From NCBI GenBank assembly GCA_040384625.1, contig JAZKIW010000071.1, positions 1 through 64,000 of the forward strand: 64,000 bases of DNA. Direction: 5' to 3'. The DNA is from CADEEN01 sp040384625 (lineage in GTDB: Bacteria > Pseudomonadota > Gammaproteobacteria > Burkholderiales > Burkholderiaceae_C). The translations under genes and the position numbers were made by a program. The first letter of the stretch is position 1. Each line of letters begins with the position of its first letter. The notes beneath the pieces are model-generated. The model was not told where the DNA came from. It saw only the letters and a list, made by a program, of their open reading frames with translations, and did not search any database. This document shows positions 16,661 through 25,335 of this stretch, in pieces.

Positions 16661-17932
16661 ATGGACAAGCTTCTCATTCGCGGTGGCCGCCGGCTGCAAG
16701 GCGAGGTCTCGATCGCCGGCGCCAAGAATGCCGCCCTGCCCGAGCTGACGGCCACCCTGCTAACGGCCGAGCCGATGACCCTTGGCAACGTGCCGCGCCT
16801 GCAGGACGTGGCCACGATGCTCAAGCTGCTGCGCAACATGGGCGTCGCTGCAGAGCGGCAGGCCGAGGCGCCCGACCAGGTGACCCTCGACGCCTCGGCG
16901 GTCTCGACGCCCGAGGCGCCGTACGAGCTGGTCAAGACCATGCGCGCGTCGATCCTGGTGCTGGGTCCGCTGCTGGCGCGTTTCGGTCGGGCCAAGGTTT
17001 CGCTGCCCGGCGGCTGCGCGATCGGATCGCGCCCGGTCGACCAGCACATCAAAGGCCTGCAGGCGATGGGCGCCGAGATCACGGTCGAGCATGGCTACAT
17101 CGTGGCCAGCGCCAGGCGCTTGAAGGGCGCCCGCATCACGACCGACATGGTGACCGTCACCGGGAGCGAGAACCTGCTGATGGCCGCGACCCTGGCCGAC
17201 GGCGAGACCGTGCTCGAGAACGCGGCGCAGGAGCCCGAAGTCACCGACCTGGCCGAACTGTTGATCGCGATGGGCGCGCAGATCGAGGGCCAGGGCACCA
17301 GCCGTATCCGCATCCAGGGCGTGCCGGCGCTGCGCGCGCCCAAGGGCGGTCACCGCATCATCCCCGATCGCATCGAGACTGGCACCTTCCTGTGCGCTGT
17401 GGCGGCCGCCGGCGGCGACGTGACCCTGCGCGGCACGCGAGCCGACCACCTCGATGCCTTGATCGACAAGCTGCGCGAAGCCGGTGCGACGATCGAGGCC
17501 GGCACCGACTGGATCCGCGTGCGCGCGGCGGGTCGTCCCAGGGCGGTGGGCTTTCGCACCAGCGAGTACCCGGCCTTTCCGACCGACATGCAGGCCCAGC
17601 TGATGGCCGTGAACTGCATCGCCGAAGGCAGCGCGGTGATCAACGAGACGATCTTCGAGAACCGCTTCATGCACGTCAACGAACTGGTGCGCCTGGGCGC
17701 CAGGATCGAGGTCGATGGCCACACCGCGGTCGTGCGAGGCGTGCCCCAGTTGTCGGGCGCGACGGTGATGGCCACCGACTTGCGTGCCTCGGCCAGCCTG
17801 GTCATCGCCGGACTGGTGGCCGAGGGCCAGACCCAGGTCGAGCGCATCTACCACCTGGATCGCGGTTACGACCGCATGGAGGCGAAACTGCGCGCGATCG
17901 GCGCCGACATCGAAAGAGTGGCCACCGGATGA
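16661..17932 (+). CDS. murA: UDP-N-acetylglucosamine 1-carboxyvinyltransferase MurA
   Basis: This 423-residue enzyme catalyses the first committed step of peptidoglycan synthesis, moving enolpyruvate from PEP to UDP-GlcNAc in the cytoplasm. The N-terminus has GGRRLQGEVSIAGAKNAALP with the essential Lys-Asn pair. The catalytic loop contains PGGCAIGSRPVDQHIKG, whose Cys is the fosfomycin target. Length is normal. The ATG at 16661 begins the conserved MDKLLIRGG; the open frame extends upstream without conservation. It is the second gene of the bolA-murA-his run and overlaps hisG by 4 bases (ATGA). Confidence 0.98.
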   Translation: MDKLLIRGGRRLQGEVSIAGAKNAALPELTATLLTAEPMTLGNVPRLQDVATMLKLLRNMGVAAERQAEAPDQVTLDASAVSTPEAPYELVKTMRASILVLGPLLARFGRAKVSLPGGCAIGSRPVDQHIKGLQAMGAEITVEHGYIVASARRLKGARITTDMVTVTGSENLLMAATLADGETVLENAAQEPEVTDLAELLIAMGAQIEGQGTSRIRIQGVPALRAPKGGHRIIPDRIETGTFLCAVAAAGGDVTLRGTRADHLDALIDKLREAGATIEAGTDWIRVRAAGRPRAVGFRTSEYPAFPTDMQAQLMAVNCIAEGSAVINETIFENRFMHVNELVRLGARIEVDGHTAVVRGVPQLSGATVMATDLRASASLVIAGLVAEGQTQVERIYHLDRGYDRMEAKLRAIGADIERVATG

Positions 17933-18567
17933 TCACCCTCGCGTTGTCCAAAGGGCGGATCCTGGACGAGTGCCTGCCGCTGCTGAAGGCGGCAGGCATC
18001 GGCTTGTTGGAGGATCCGGAGACCTCGCGCAAGCTCATCCTGGCCACCAGCCGGCCCGAGCTGCGCGTGGTCCTGGTTCGCGCCAGCGATGTGCCGACCT
18101 ATGTCCAGTACGGCGGTGCCGACCTCGGCGTGGCGGGCAAGGACATGCTGCTCGAGCACAGCGGCGAGGGTCTGTACCAGCCGCTGGACCTGAAGATCGC
18201 GCGCTGCCGCATGAGTGTCGCGACGCGCGCCGATTTCGACTACGCCAGCGCGGTCAAGCAGGGTTCGCGCATCCGCGTGGCCACCAAGTACACCGCCGTG
18301 GCGCGCCAGCACTTCGCCGACAAGGGCGTGCATGTCGACCTGATCAAGCTCTACGGCTCGATGGAGCTGGCGCCGCTGACCGGCTTGGCCGACGCGATCG
18401 TCGACCTGGTGTCGTCGGGCAGCACACTGCGCGCAAATCAACTGATCGAGGTCGAGCAGATCGTCGACATCTCGTCGCGCCTGATCGTCAACCAGGCCGC
18501 ACTGAAGCTCAAGCGCGACCTGATCCGGCCCCTGATCGAGGCCTTCGAGGGCGCCGTCGGTCCATGA
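17929..18567 (+). CDS. hisG: ATP phosphoribosyltransferase, short form HisG
   Basis: This 212-residue enzyme starts histidine synthesis by joining PRPP to ATP. The substrate-binding signature DAIVDLVSSGSTLRANQL is intact. The length shows the short HisG type, which lacks the C-terminal regulatory domain and needs the partner HisZ. No hisZ is in the window, so it must lie elsewhere, as in most betaproteobacteria where it sits near purA. It overlaps murA at its start and hisD at its stop (ATGA both times), showing tight translational coupling. Confidence 0.98.
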   Translation: MITLALSKGRILDECLPLLKAAGIGLLEDPETSRKLILATSRPELRVVLVRASDVPTYVQYGGADLGVAGKDMLLEHSGEGLYQPLDLKIARCRMSVATRADFDYASAVKQGSRIRVATKYTAVARQHFADKGVHVDLIKLYGSMELAPLTGLADAIVDLVSSGSTLRANQLIEVEQIVDISSRLIVNQAALKLKRDLIRPLIEAFEGAVGP

Positions 18568-20348
18568 GCCTGCAGCTGCGCCAGCTCGACACGCGAAGCG
18601 CGGACTTCGAGCTCGGGTTCGCGCGCTTGCGCCACTGGTCGGCCGAGGCCGATGCGGCGATCGAATCGAGCGTGGCTGCGATCCTGGCCGACGTGCGCAC
18701 GCGCGGCGATACCGCGTTGCTCGAACTCACGGCGCGCTTCGATGCGCTTGCGGCGGCATCGATGGACGCGCTGACCCTGTCGCGCGAGGAGATGCGGGCC
18801 GCCTTCGACGCCATCACCCCCGCGCAACGCGACGCGCTGCAGGCCGCGGCCGAGCGCATCCGCAGCTACCACGAACGCCAGCTCGATGCCTGCGGCCGGT
18901 CGTGGAGCTACCGCGATGAAGACGGCAGCCTGCTCGGCCAGAAAGTGACGCCACTGGACCGCGTCGGCATCTACGTGCCGGGCGGCAAGGCGGCCTATCC
19001 GTCGAGCCTGTTGATGAATGCGGTACCGGCCCAGGTGGCGGGCGTGGGTGAGGTCGTCTTGGTGGTGCCGACGCCGCGCGGCGAGAAGAACGCCCTGGTG
19101 CTGGCCGCCGCACACGTGGCCGGCGTGCAGCGCGCTTTCACGATCGGCGGCGCCCAGGCCATCGCCGCGCTGGCTTACGGCACCGCGACGGTGCCGCGCG
19201 TCGACAAGATCACCGGCCCCGGAAATGCCTACGTGGCCAGTGCGAAGAAGCATGTCTTCGGCCAGGTGGGCATCGACATGATCGCCGGGCCGAGCGAGAT
19301 CCTCGTCATCGCCGACGGCACGACGCCCCCCGACTGGGTGGCGCTGGACCTGTTTTCGCAGGCCGAGCACGATGAGCTGGCGCAAAGCATCCTGCTCTGT
19401 CCCGACGCTGCCTACCTCGAGGCGGTGCGCACGGCCATCGAGCGCCTGCTGCCGACCCTGCCGCGGGAGGGCATCGTTCGTGCCTCGCTCGAAGGGCGCG
19501 GGGCGCTGGTCCTCACCCGCTCGATGCAGGAGGCTTGCGAGCTGAGCAACCGCATCGCGCCCGAGCACCTCGAGATCAGTGCGCGCGACCCTTGGCGTTG
19601 GGAGCCACTGCTACGGCATGCCGGCGCGATCTTCCTCGGCGCCTTCACCAGCGAGAGCCTGGGCGACTACTGCGCCGGGCCGAACCATGTGCTGCCGACG
19701 GCGGGCACGGCGCGCTTCTCGTCGCCGCTGGGCGTCTACGACTTCCAAAAGCGCAGCAGCCTGATCGAGGTCAGCGCCAAGGGCGCGAACACGCTGGGCC
19801 CGATCGCCGCCGAGCTGGCCTATGGCGAGGGCCTTCAGGCGCATGCGCGAGCCGCCGAACTGCGCCTCGGTGCGAGCGATGCTGGCCAAGCCGCTGCTGG
19901 CCGGTTCGAGGTGCGCCCGATCGGTGAACACAACGTCGATGCGCTGATCCAGCTCGCGACCCTGCCCGCGCAGCAGGCCCATGTGGCGGGTGTGGCCAAG
20001 TCTTTGGCCCAGGCGGCGTACCGGCCGCCGAGCCGCCCGCTGGCCCTCTATGCCGATGGGGAACCGGTTGGCTTGCTATTGTTGTGGGATTCGCGCCGCG
20101 ACAGCGCTGAACCAGCCGACGAACTCTATGTCTGGCGCCTGATGGTCGACGCACGGCACCAGGGCCGCGGCCATGGCCGGTCGGCTGTGCGCTGGGTCAT
20201 CGACGAGGCACGGCGCCTGGGCGTGGCGCGCGTCGGTCTGGCGCACAACCCGGCCAACGAGGTCGGCGCCTTCTATCAAAAGCTCGGCTTTGCCTACACC
20301 GGTGTACTCAAGGACGGTGAGCGCGAGATGATCTTCCCCCTGGCTTGA
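18564..20348 (+). CDS. hisD: Histidinol dehydrogenase fused to a C-terminal GNAT acetyltransferase domain
   Basis: Residues 1 to about 437 are a full histidinol dehydrogenase, the last two oxidation steps of histidine synthesis. Features are GGKAAYPSSLLMNAVPA, GPSEILVIADG, the zinc and active-site region FSQAEHDELAQ, and EHLEIS. Instead of stopping, the frame continues for about 155 residues. After a short Ala/Gly linker these form a GNAT domain: GEPVGLLLL (beta strands), LYVWRLMVDARHQGRGHG (acetyl-CoA pyrophosphate loop), then NPANEVGAFYQKLGFAYTGV. It resembles diamine/spermidine acetyltransferases such as BltD. HisD alone is usually about 430-440 residues, so this is an in-frame fusion of 594 residues. 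A sequencing indel cannot be excluded. Confidence 0.9.
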   Translation: MSLQLRQLDTRSADFELGFARLRHWSAEADAAIESSVAAILADVRTRGDTALLELTARFDALAAASMDALTLSREEMRAAFDAITPAQRDALQAAAERIRSYHERQLDACGRSWSYRDEDGSLLGQKVTPLDRVGIYVPGGKAAYPSSLLMNAVPAQVAGVGEVVLVVPTPRGEKNALVLAAAHVAGVQRAFTIGGAQAIAALAYGTATVPRVDKITGPGNAYVASAKKHVFGQVGIDMIAGPSEILVIADGTTPPDWVALDLFSQAEHDELAQSILLCPDAAYLEAVRTAIERLLPTLPREGIVRASLEGRGALVLTRSMQEACELSNRIAPEHLEISARDPWRWEPLLRHAGAIFLGAFTSESLGDYCAGPNHVLPTAGTARFSSPLGVYDFQKRSSLIEVSAKGANTLGPIAAELAYGEGLQAHARAAELRLGASDAGQAAAGRFEVRPIGEHNVDALIQLATLPAQQAHVAGVAKSLAQAAYRPPSRPLALYADGEPVGLLLLWDSRRDSAEPADELYVWRLMVDARHQGRGHGRSAVRWVIDEARRLGVARVGLAHNPANEVGAFYQKLGFAYTGVLKDGEREMIFPLA

Positions 20349-20352
20349 CCCG

Positions 20353-21435
20353 ATGACACCTCTTGCCGAGCGCATTGCGCACACGGTCCGTCAGGACATC
20401 CAGTCCGCGGCCGGCTACGCCATCCAGCCGAGTGCCGGCATGGTCAAGCTGGATGCGATGGAGAACCCGTTCAGCCTGCCCCTGCACCTGCAGCGCGCGC
20501 TCGGCGAACGCCTGGCGCGGCTGGCCCTGAACCGCTACCCGATCGGCAAGGCCGAGCTTGCCGCGGCCCTGGCGCGGCACTTTAACGTGCCCACCGGCTG
20601 CCGCGTGGCCATCGGCAACGGCTCCGATGAACTGATCGACCTGCTTTCGGTCGCCTGCGATGTGCCGGGGGCGGTGGTGCTCGCACCGTTGCCGGGCTTC
20701 GTGATGTACGAGATGTCGGCCCGGCTGCGCGGCCTGCGTTTCGTCGGCGTGCCGCTGACGCAGGACTTCGAACTCGACGAAGCGGCGATGCTCGCCGCCA
20801 TCGAGCGCGAGCGCCCGGCGCTGACCTACATCGCCTACCCGAACAATCCGACCGGCAACCTGTTCGACGACGCCGTGGTCGACCGCATCGTCGCCGCCAT
20901 CGGTGCGCAACAGGGCCTGGTGGTGTTCGACGAGGCCTACCAGCCGTTTTCGTCGCGCACCTGGATGCAGCGCATGGCCGATCACCCGCACGTGCTGGTG
21001 ATGCGCACGCTGTCCAAGTTCGGCCTGGCCGGCGTTCGCCTGGGCTACATGGCGGGCGCGGCGGCCCTGGTCGAGCAGATCGAGAAGGTCGCGCCGCCCT
21101 ACAACGTCAGCGTGCTGAATGCCGAGGCGACCCTGTTTGCGCTCGAGCACGCCGCCGTGTTTGCCGAGCAGGCCCTGGTGTTGCGCGGCGAGCGATCGCG
21201 CCTGTCGGCAGCGCTGCAGGCCTTGCCGGAGGTGGTGGTCTTTCCCAGCGATGCCAACATGATCCTGGTGCGCGTGCCCGATTCGAAGCGCGCCTTCGAG
21301 GGCTTGAAGGCGCGCGGCGTGCTGGTCAAGCACATTGCCGGCCTGCACCCGTTGCTGGCCAACTGCCTGCGCCTGACGGTCGGCACGCCGGACGAGAACA
21401 GGCTGATGATCGATGCCCTGAAAGCGAGCCTCTAG
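20353..21435 (+). CDS. hisC: Histidinol-phosphate aminotransferase
   Basis: This 360-residue fold-type I PLP enzyme converts imidazole acetol phosphate to histidinol phosphate. The PLP lysine is Lys222 in LSKFGLAGVRLGY, the cofactor-ring region is YPNNPTGNLF with DEAYQPF, and the phosphate-binding Arg follows the lysine. The N-terminal AMENPF motif marks the HisC family. It starts 4 bases after hisD and is followed directly by hisB, in the normal order of the proteobacterial operon. Confidence 0.97.
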   Translation: MTPLAERIAHTVRQDIQSAAGYAIQPSAGMVKLDAMENPFSLPLHLQRALGERLARLALNRYPIGKAELAAALARHFNVPTGCRVAIGNGSDELIDLLSVACDVPGAVVLAPLPGFVMYEMSARLRGLRFVGVPLTQDFELDEAAMLAAIERERPALTYIAYPNNPTGNLFDDAVVDRIVAAIGAQQGLVVFDEAYQPFSSRTWMQRMADHPHVLVMRTLSKFGLAGVRLGYMAGAAALVEQIEKVAPPYNVSVLNAEATLFALEHAAVFAEQALVLRGERSRLSAALQALPEVVVFPSDANMILVRVPDSKRAFEGLKARGVLVKHIAGLHPLLANCLRLTVGTPDENRLMIDALKASL

Positions 21436-22026
21436 ATGTCACGCATAGCCGAAGTCCAGCGCAACACGAAGGAAACCCAGATCCGGGCGCGCGTCGATCT
21501 CGATGGCACCGGTGTCGCCAAGCTGGCCACGGGCATCGGCTTCTTCGACCACATGCTCGACCAGGTGGCGCGTCACGGCCTGATCGACCTCGACATCGAC
21601 GCCAAGGGCGACCTGCACATCGACGGGCACCACACGGTCGAGGATGTCGGCATCACGCTCGGCCTGGCTGTCGCCCAGGCGGTCGGCGACAAGGCCGGCC
21701 TGACGCGCTACGGCCATGCCTACGTGCCGCTGGACGAGGCGCTGTCGCGCGTGGTGGTCGACTTCTCCGGCCGCCCGGGCCTGCACATGGAGGTGCCGTT
21801 CAAGAGCGGCATGGTCGGCGGCTTCGACACTCAGCTGACCTACGAGTTCTTCCAGGGGTTCGCCAACCACGCCTTGGTGACGCTGCACATCGACAACCTG
21901 AAGGGCGCCAACGCGCATCATCAGTGCGAAACGGTGTTCAAGGCTTTCGGTCGAGCGCTGCGCATGGCGCTCACCATCGATGCGCGCAGCGTGGGCGTGA
22001 TCCCGTCCACCAAGGGCAGCCTTTGA
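21436..22026 (+). CDS. hisB: Imidazoleglycerol-phosphate dehydratase
   Basis: This 196-residue monofunctional HisB dehydrates imidazole glycerol phosphate. The two manganese-binding histidine clusters are present (FDHMLDQVARHG and DGHHTVEDVGI near residues 38-75, then NHALVTLH and AHHQCETVFKAFGRAL). It starts on the base after the hisC stop codon. There is no N-terminal phosphatase domain, so histidinol-phosphate phosphatase must be encoded elsewhere, as expected in betaproteobacteria. Confidence 0.98.
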   Translation: MSRIAEVQRNTKETQIRARVDLDGTGVAKLATGIGFFDHMLDQVARHGLIDLDIDAKGDLHIDGHHTVEDVGITLGLAVAQAVGDKAGLTRYGHAYVPLDEALSRVVVDFSGRPGLHMEVPFKSGMVGGFDTQLTYEFFQGFANHALVTLHIDNLKGANAHHQCETVFKAFGRALRMALTIDARSVGVIPSTKGSL

Positions 22027-22027
22027 A

Positions 22028-22687
22028 ATGACGCGCACGGTCGCCGTCGTCGACTACGGCATGGGCAACCTGCGCTCGGTGTCGCAGGCCGTGATGCATG
22101 TGGCGCAGGGCAGTGGCGTCGAGGTGCTCGTCACCGCGCGGCCGCAGGACGTGTACGCCGCCGAGCGCGTGGTTCTGCCCGGCCAGGGCGCGATGCGCGA
22201 CTGCATGCGCGAGCTGCGCGAATCGGGGCTGCAGGAGGCGGTGCTCCATGCCGCAGCCCGCAAACCGCTGTTCGGCGTGTGCGTGGGCATGCAGATGCTG
22301 CTCGACCACAGCGAGGAGCAGGACACGCCGGGCTTGGGTGTCATCGGCGGGTGTGTGCGGCGATTTCACCTCGCCGGCGCCGTGCAGCCCGACGGCAGCC
22401 GCTACAAGGTGCCGCAGATGGGCTGGAACCGCGTGCAGCAGACCGGAAGTGGCGAGCACCGGCACCCACTCTGGGCTGGGGTGGTCGATGGCGCCTGGTT
22501 CTACTTCGTGCACAGCTACTTCGCCGAGCCGTCGGACCCGCGCCACAGCGCCGGCCTGACGGACTACGGCGCGCGCTTTACCTCGGCCTTGGCGCGCGAT
22601 AACATTTTTGCCACCCAGTTCCACCCCGAGAAGAGCGCCAACGACGGCCTGCAGCTGTACCGCAACTTCCTCCTTTGGAATCCCTGA
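22028..22687 (+). CDS. hisH: Imidazole glycerol phosphate synthase, glutaminase subunit
   Basis: This 219-residue class I glutamine amidotransferase feeds ammonia to HisF. The catalytic triad is the nucleophile Cys85 in FGVCVGMQML plus the His and Glu of QFHPEKSA near the C-terminus. The oxyanion segment PGQGAMRDC is normal. A GATAACATT sequence within the codons for DNIFA resembles a -10 but lies in conserved coding sequence. It is followed by hisA after 37 bases. Confidence 0.97.
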   Translation: MTRTVAVVDYGMGNLRSVSQAVMHVAQGSGVEVLVTARPQDVYAAERVVLPGQGAMRDCMRELRESGLQEAVLHAAARKPLFGVCVGMQMLLDHSEEQDTPGLGVIGGCVRRFHLAGAVQPDGSRYKVPQMGWNRVQQTGSGEHRHPLWAGVVDGAWFYFVHSYFAEPSDPRHSAGLTDYGARFTSALARDNIFATQFHPEKSANDGLQLYRNFLLWNP

Positions 22688-22724
22688 TTCCGAAGCCCCG
22701 AGCGCCTCCTCCTGCCTCCCCACC

Positions 22725-23471
22725 ATGCTGCTGATACCCGCGATCGACCTCAAGGACGGCCATTGTGTGCGCCTCGAACAGGGCGACATGCGGGCGGCTA
22801 CGACGTTCGGCGAGGACCCGGCAGCGATGGCGCGCCGTTGGCTCGCGGCCGGAGCGCGGCGTCTGCACCTGGTGGACCTGAACGGGGCCTTCGCCGGCAA
22901 GCCAGTCAACGAATCGGCAGTCAAGGCGATCATCCGTGCCGTCGGCGACGAGATCCCGGTTCAGCTCGGCGGTGGCCTGCGCGACCTAGACACGATCGAG
23001 CGCTATCTCGACGACGGCCTGGCCTACGTGATCATCGGCACTGCCGCCGTCAAGAACCCGGGATTCCTGAAGGATGCCTGCAGCGCCTTCGGTGGCCACA
23101 TCATCGTCGGTCTCGATGCCAAGGACGGCAAGGTCGCCACCGACGGCTGGAGCAAGCTCACCGGGCACGAGGTCATCGACCTGGCCAAGAAGTTCGAGGA
23201 CTACGGCGTCGAGGCGGTGATCTATACCGACATCGGCCGCGACGGCATGCTCACCGGCATCAACATCGAAGCCACCTCGAAGCTGGCCCAGGCGCTGACG
23301 ATCCCGGTGATCGCCTCCGGCGGGCTGGCGGGCATGGCCGACATCGAGCGCCTGTGCGCGATCGAAGCCGAGGGCGTCGACGGCGTGATCTGCGGACGCG
23401 CGATCTACAACGGGGCGCTCGACTTCGCCGCGGCGCAGAAGCGCGCCGACGAGTTGATCGACCTGGCCTGA
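22725..23471 (+). CDS. hisA: Phosphoribosylformimino-5-aminoimidazole carboxamide ribotide isomerase
   Basis: This 248-residue TIM barrel catalyses the Amadori rearrangement of ProFAR. The general base Asp8 is in PAIDLKDG and the phosphate-binding regions QLGGGLRD and ASGGLAGMAD are present; the second catalytic Asp lies in YTDIGRDGML. The ATG at 22725 matches the family start; upstream codons overlap hisH. The stop overlaps the start of hisF by one base. Confidence 0.97.
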   Translation: MLLIPAIDLKDGHCVRLEQGDMRAATTFGEDPAAMARRWLAAGARRLHLVDLNGAFAGKPVNESAVKAIIRAVGDEIPVQLGGGLRDLDTIERYLDDGLAYVIIGTAAVKNPGFLKDACSAFGGHIIVGLDAKDGKVATDGWSKLTGHEVIDLAKKFEDYGVEAVIYTDIGRDGMLTGINIEATSKLAQALTIPVIASGGLAGMADIERLCAIEAEGVDGVICGRAIYNGALDFAAAQKRADELIDLA

Positions 23472-24229
23472 TGCTGGCCAAACGCGTCATTCCCTGCCTT
23501 GACGTCACCGGCGGCCGCGTCGTCAAGGGCGTCAACTTCGTCGAGCTGCGCGATGCCGGCGACCCGGTCGAGATCGCCGCGCGTTACAACGAACAAGGCG
23601 CCGACGAGCTGACCTTCCTCGACATCACGGCCACCAGCGACGGGCGCGACCTGATCCTGCCGATCATCGAGGCCGTGGCGGCCCAGATCTTCATTCCTCT
23701 GACTGTCGGCGGCGGCGTGCGCAGCGTGGCCGATGTGCGGCGCCTGTTGAATGCGGGCGCCGACAAGGTCAGCTTCAACTCGGCCGCGGTGGCGCGGCCG
23801 GAACTGATCCGCGAAGCGAGCGACAGGTACGGCGCCCAGTGCATCGTGGTCGCCATCGACGCCAAACGCCAACCTGGCGGCGGCTGGCACGTCTATACCC
23901 ATGGCGGGCGCCAGGACACCGGCCTCGATGCTGTAGCCTGGGCCGCGCACATGGCCGAACTCGGTGCCGGCGAGATCCTGCTCACGAGCATGGACCGTGA
24001 CGGCACGAAGATCGGCTTCGACCTCGAATTGACCCGCGCGGTGAGCGACGCCGTGCCGGTACCGGTGATCGCCTCGGGCGGTGTCGGTGCGCTGGAGCAC
24101 CTGAGCGAGGGCATCCGCATCGGTGGCGCCGATGCGGTGCTGGCCGCCAGCATCTTCCACTACGGCGAGTTCACTGTCGGCCAGGCCAAGGCGCTTCTGG
24201 CACGCGACGGCATTCCGGTCAGGTTGTGA
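23471..24229 (+). CDS. hisF: Imidazole glycerol phosphate synthase, cyclase subunit
   Basis: This 252-residue TIM barrel partners HisH. The catalytic Asp11 is in PCLDVTGGRVVKGVNF and the second, in VVAIDAKR, is near residue 130. The phosphate sites VGGGVRSV and ASGGVGALEH are intact. It is the last his gene here. In relatives hisI and hisE normally follow, but rsmD overlaps the hisF stop codon (GTGA) instead. Confidence 0.98.
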   Translation: MLAKRVIPCLDVTGGRVVKGVNFVELRDAGDPVEIAARYNEQGADELTFLDITATSDGRDLILPIIEAVAAQIFIPLTVGGGVRSVADVRRLLNAGADKVSFNSAAVARPELIREASDRYGAQCIVVAIDAKRQPGGGWHVYTHGGRQDTGLDAVAWAAHMAELGAGEILLTSMDRDGTKIGFDLELTRAVSDAVPVPVIASGGVGALEHLSEGIRIGGADAVLAASIFHYGEFTVGQAKALLARDGIPVRL

Positions 24230-24798
24230 GCCTCGTCCGGCGAGGGATCTACGCTCACGAGGTCCGCATCATCGGCGGACAGTGGAAGCGCAGCAAACTG
24301 CCGGTGCTGGACCGCCCGGGCCTGCGCCCGACGCCGGACCGGGTGCGCGAAACCCTGTTCAACTGGCTCGGCCAGGACCTCACGGGCTGGCGCGTCCTGG
24401 ATGCCTTTGCGGGCAGTGGGGCGCTCGGCTTCGAGGCGGCGTCGCGCGGTGCGGCGGAGGTCGTGCTGCTCGAGCGCGATGCGGCCCTGGTGCGGAACTT
24501 GAGCGATGTGAAGGCCCGATTGAAGGCCGACGCCGTGCAGGTGCAGGCGGCCGATGCCCTGGCCTGGCTCGCGCGCTGCGTGCCGCAGCGCTTCGAGCTG
24601 CTGCTGCTCGATCCACCCTTCGACGCCGGCCTCTTCGAGGCTGCACTGGCCGCCGCTGCACCGGCCGTGGCCGACGGGGGCCACATCTACCTCGAAGCAG
24701 GGCGCGAGTTTGACGCCGCGCCAGCCGGCTTCACCTGTCAGCGCCACCTGCGCGCCGGGGCTGTCCATGCGCACCTGTTCTCCCGCTCGGACGGCTAA
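24226..24798 (+). CDS. rsmD: 16S rRNA (guanine(966)-N(2))-methyltransferase
   Basis: This 190-residue SAM-dependent enzyme modifies G966 of 16S rRNA. The features are VRIIGGQWKRSKL, RPTPDRVRETLFNWL, the SAM motif VLDAFAGSGALGFEAASRGA, and the catalytic LLLDPPFDAG. The start is a GTG overlapping the hisF stop. An internal start at the VRIIGG block would be closer to the usual N-terminus, since relatives often begin near there, so the first 12 residues are uncertain. It is followed by coaD, its usual partner. Confidence 0.95.
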   Translation: MSLVRRGIYAHEVRIIGGQWKRSKLPVLDRPGLRPTPDRVRETLFNWLGQDLTGWRVLDAFAGSGALGFEAASRGAAEVVLLERDAALVRNLSDVKARLKADAVQVQAADALAWLARCVPQRFELLLLDPPFDAGLFEAALAAAAPAVADGGHIYLEAGREFDAAPAGFTCQRHLRAGAVHAHLFSRSDG

Positions 24799-24824
24799 AC
24801 TGGCACGGCCTGCACATCGGAGCC

Positions 24825-25331
24825 ATGACTTCCGTCACCCGCCTGACCGCCGTCTACCCCGGCACCTTCGATCCGATGACCCTCGGGCACCAGGATCTGA
24901 TTGCGCGAGCCAGTCGCCTGTTCGAGCGCCTGATCGTGGCCGTCGCGGTCGGGCACCACAAACGCACGATGTTCAGCATCGACGAGCGCCTGGACATCGC
25001 GCGCACCCTGGCCGCTGCGCATGCGAATGTCGAGGTGTTGGCGTTTCGCGGCCTGCTGCGTGATTTCGTCGTCGGCCACGGCGGCAAGGTGGTTGTGCGC
25101 GGCCTGCGCGCGGTGAGCGACTTCGAGTACGAGTTCCAGATGGCCGGCATGAACCGCCAGTTGATGCCCGAGGTGGAAACGCTGTTCCTCACGCCGAGTG
25201 ATCAGTACCAGTACATCAGCGGCACCTTTGTGCGCGAGATTGCCACCTTGGGCGGTGATGTCTCCAAGTTTGTGGCACCTTTGGTGCTGCAGAAGCTGAA
25301 GGACCGCGTGGCGAGCGCGCCCAAGGAGTGA
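24825..25331 (+). CDS. coaD: Phosphopantetheine adenylyltransferase
   Basis: This 168-residue nucleotidyltransferase makes dephospho-CoA, the penultimate step of CoA synthesis. The motifs YPGTFDPMTLGHQDLI (T/HxGH) and the ISGTFVREIATLGGDVSKFV block are intact, and VVRGLRAVSDFEYEFQMAGMN is characteristic. The SD CGGAG lies 5-9 bases before the ATG. The rsmD-coaD-ferredoxin order is conserved in betaproteobacteria. Confidence 0.98.
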   Translation: MTSVTRLTAVYPGTFDPMTLGHQDLIARASRLFERLIVAVAVGHHKRTMFSIDERLDIARTLAAAHANVEVLAFRGLLRDFVVGHGGKVVVRGLRAVSDFEYEFQMAGMNRQLMPEVETLFLTPSDQYQYISGTFVREIATLGGDVSKFVAPLVLQKLKDRVASAPKE

Positions 25332-25335
25332 CCCG

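Noticed and set aside
22600..22620. Internal promoter in hisH
   Set aside because: The GATAACATT sequence looks like a -10 but encodes the conserved DNIFA residues of HisH, so no independent evidence supports a promoter.
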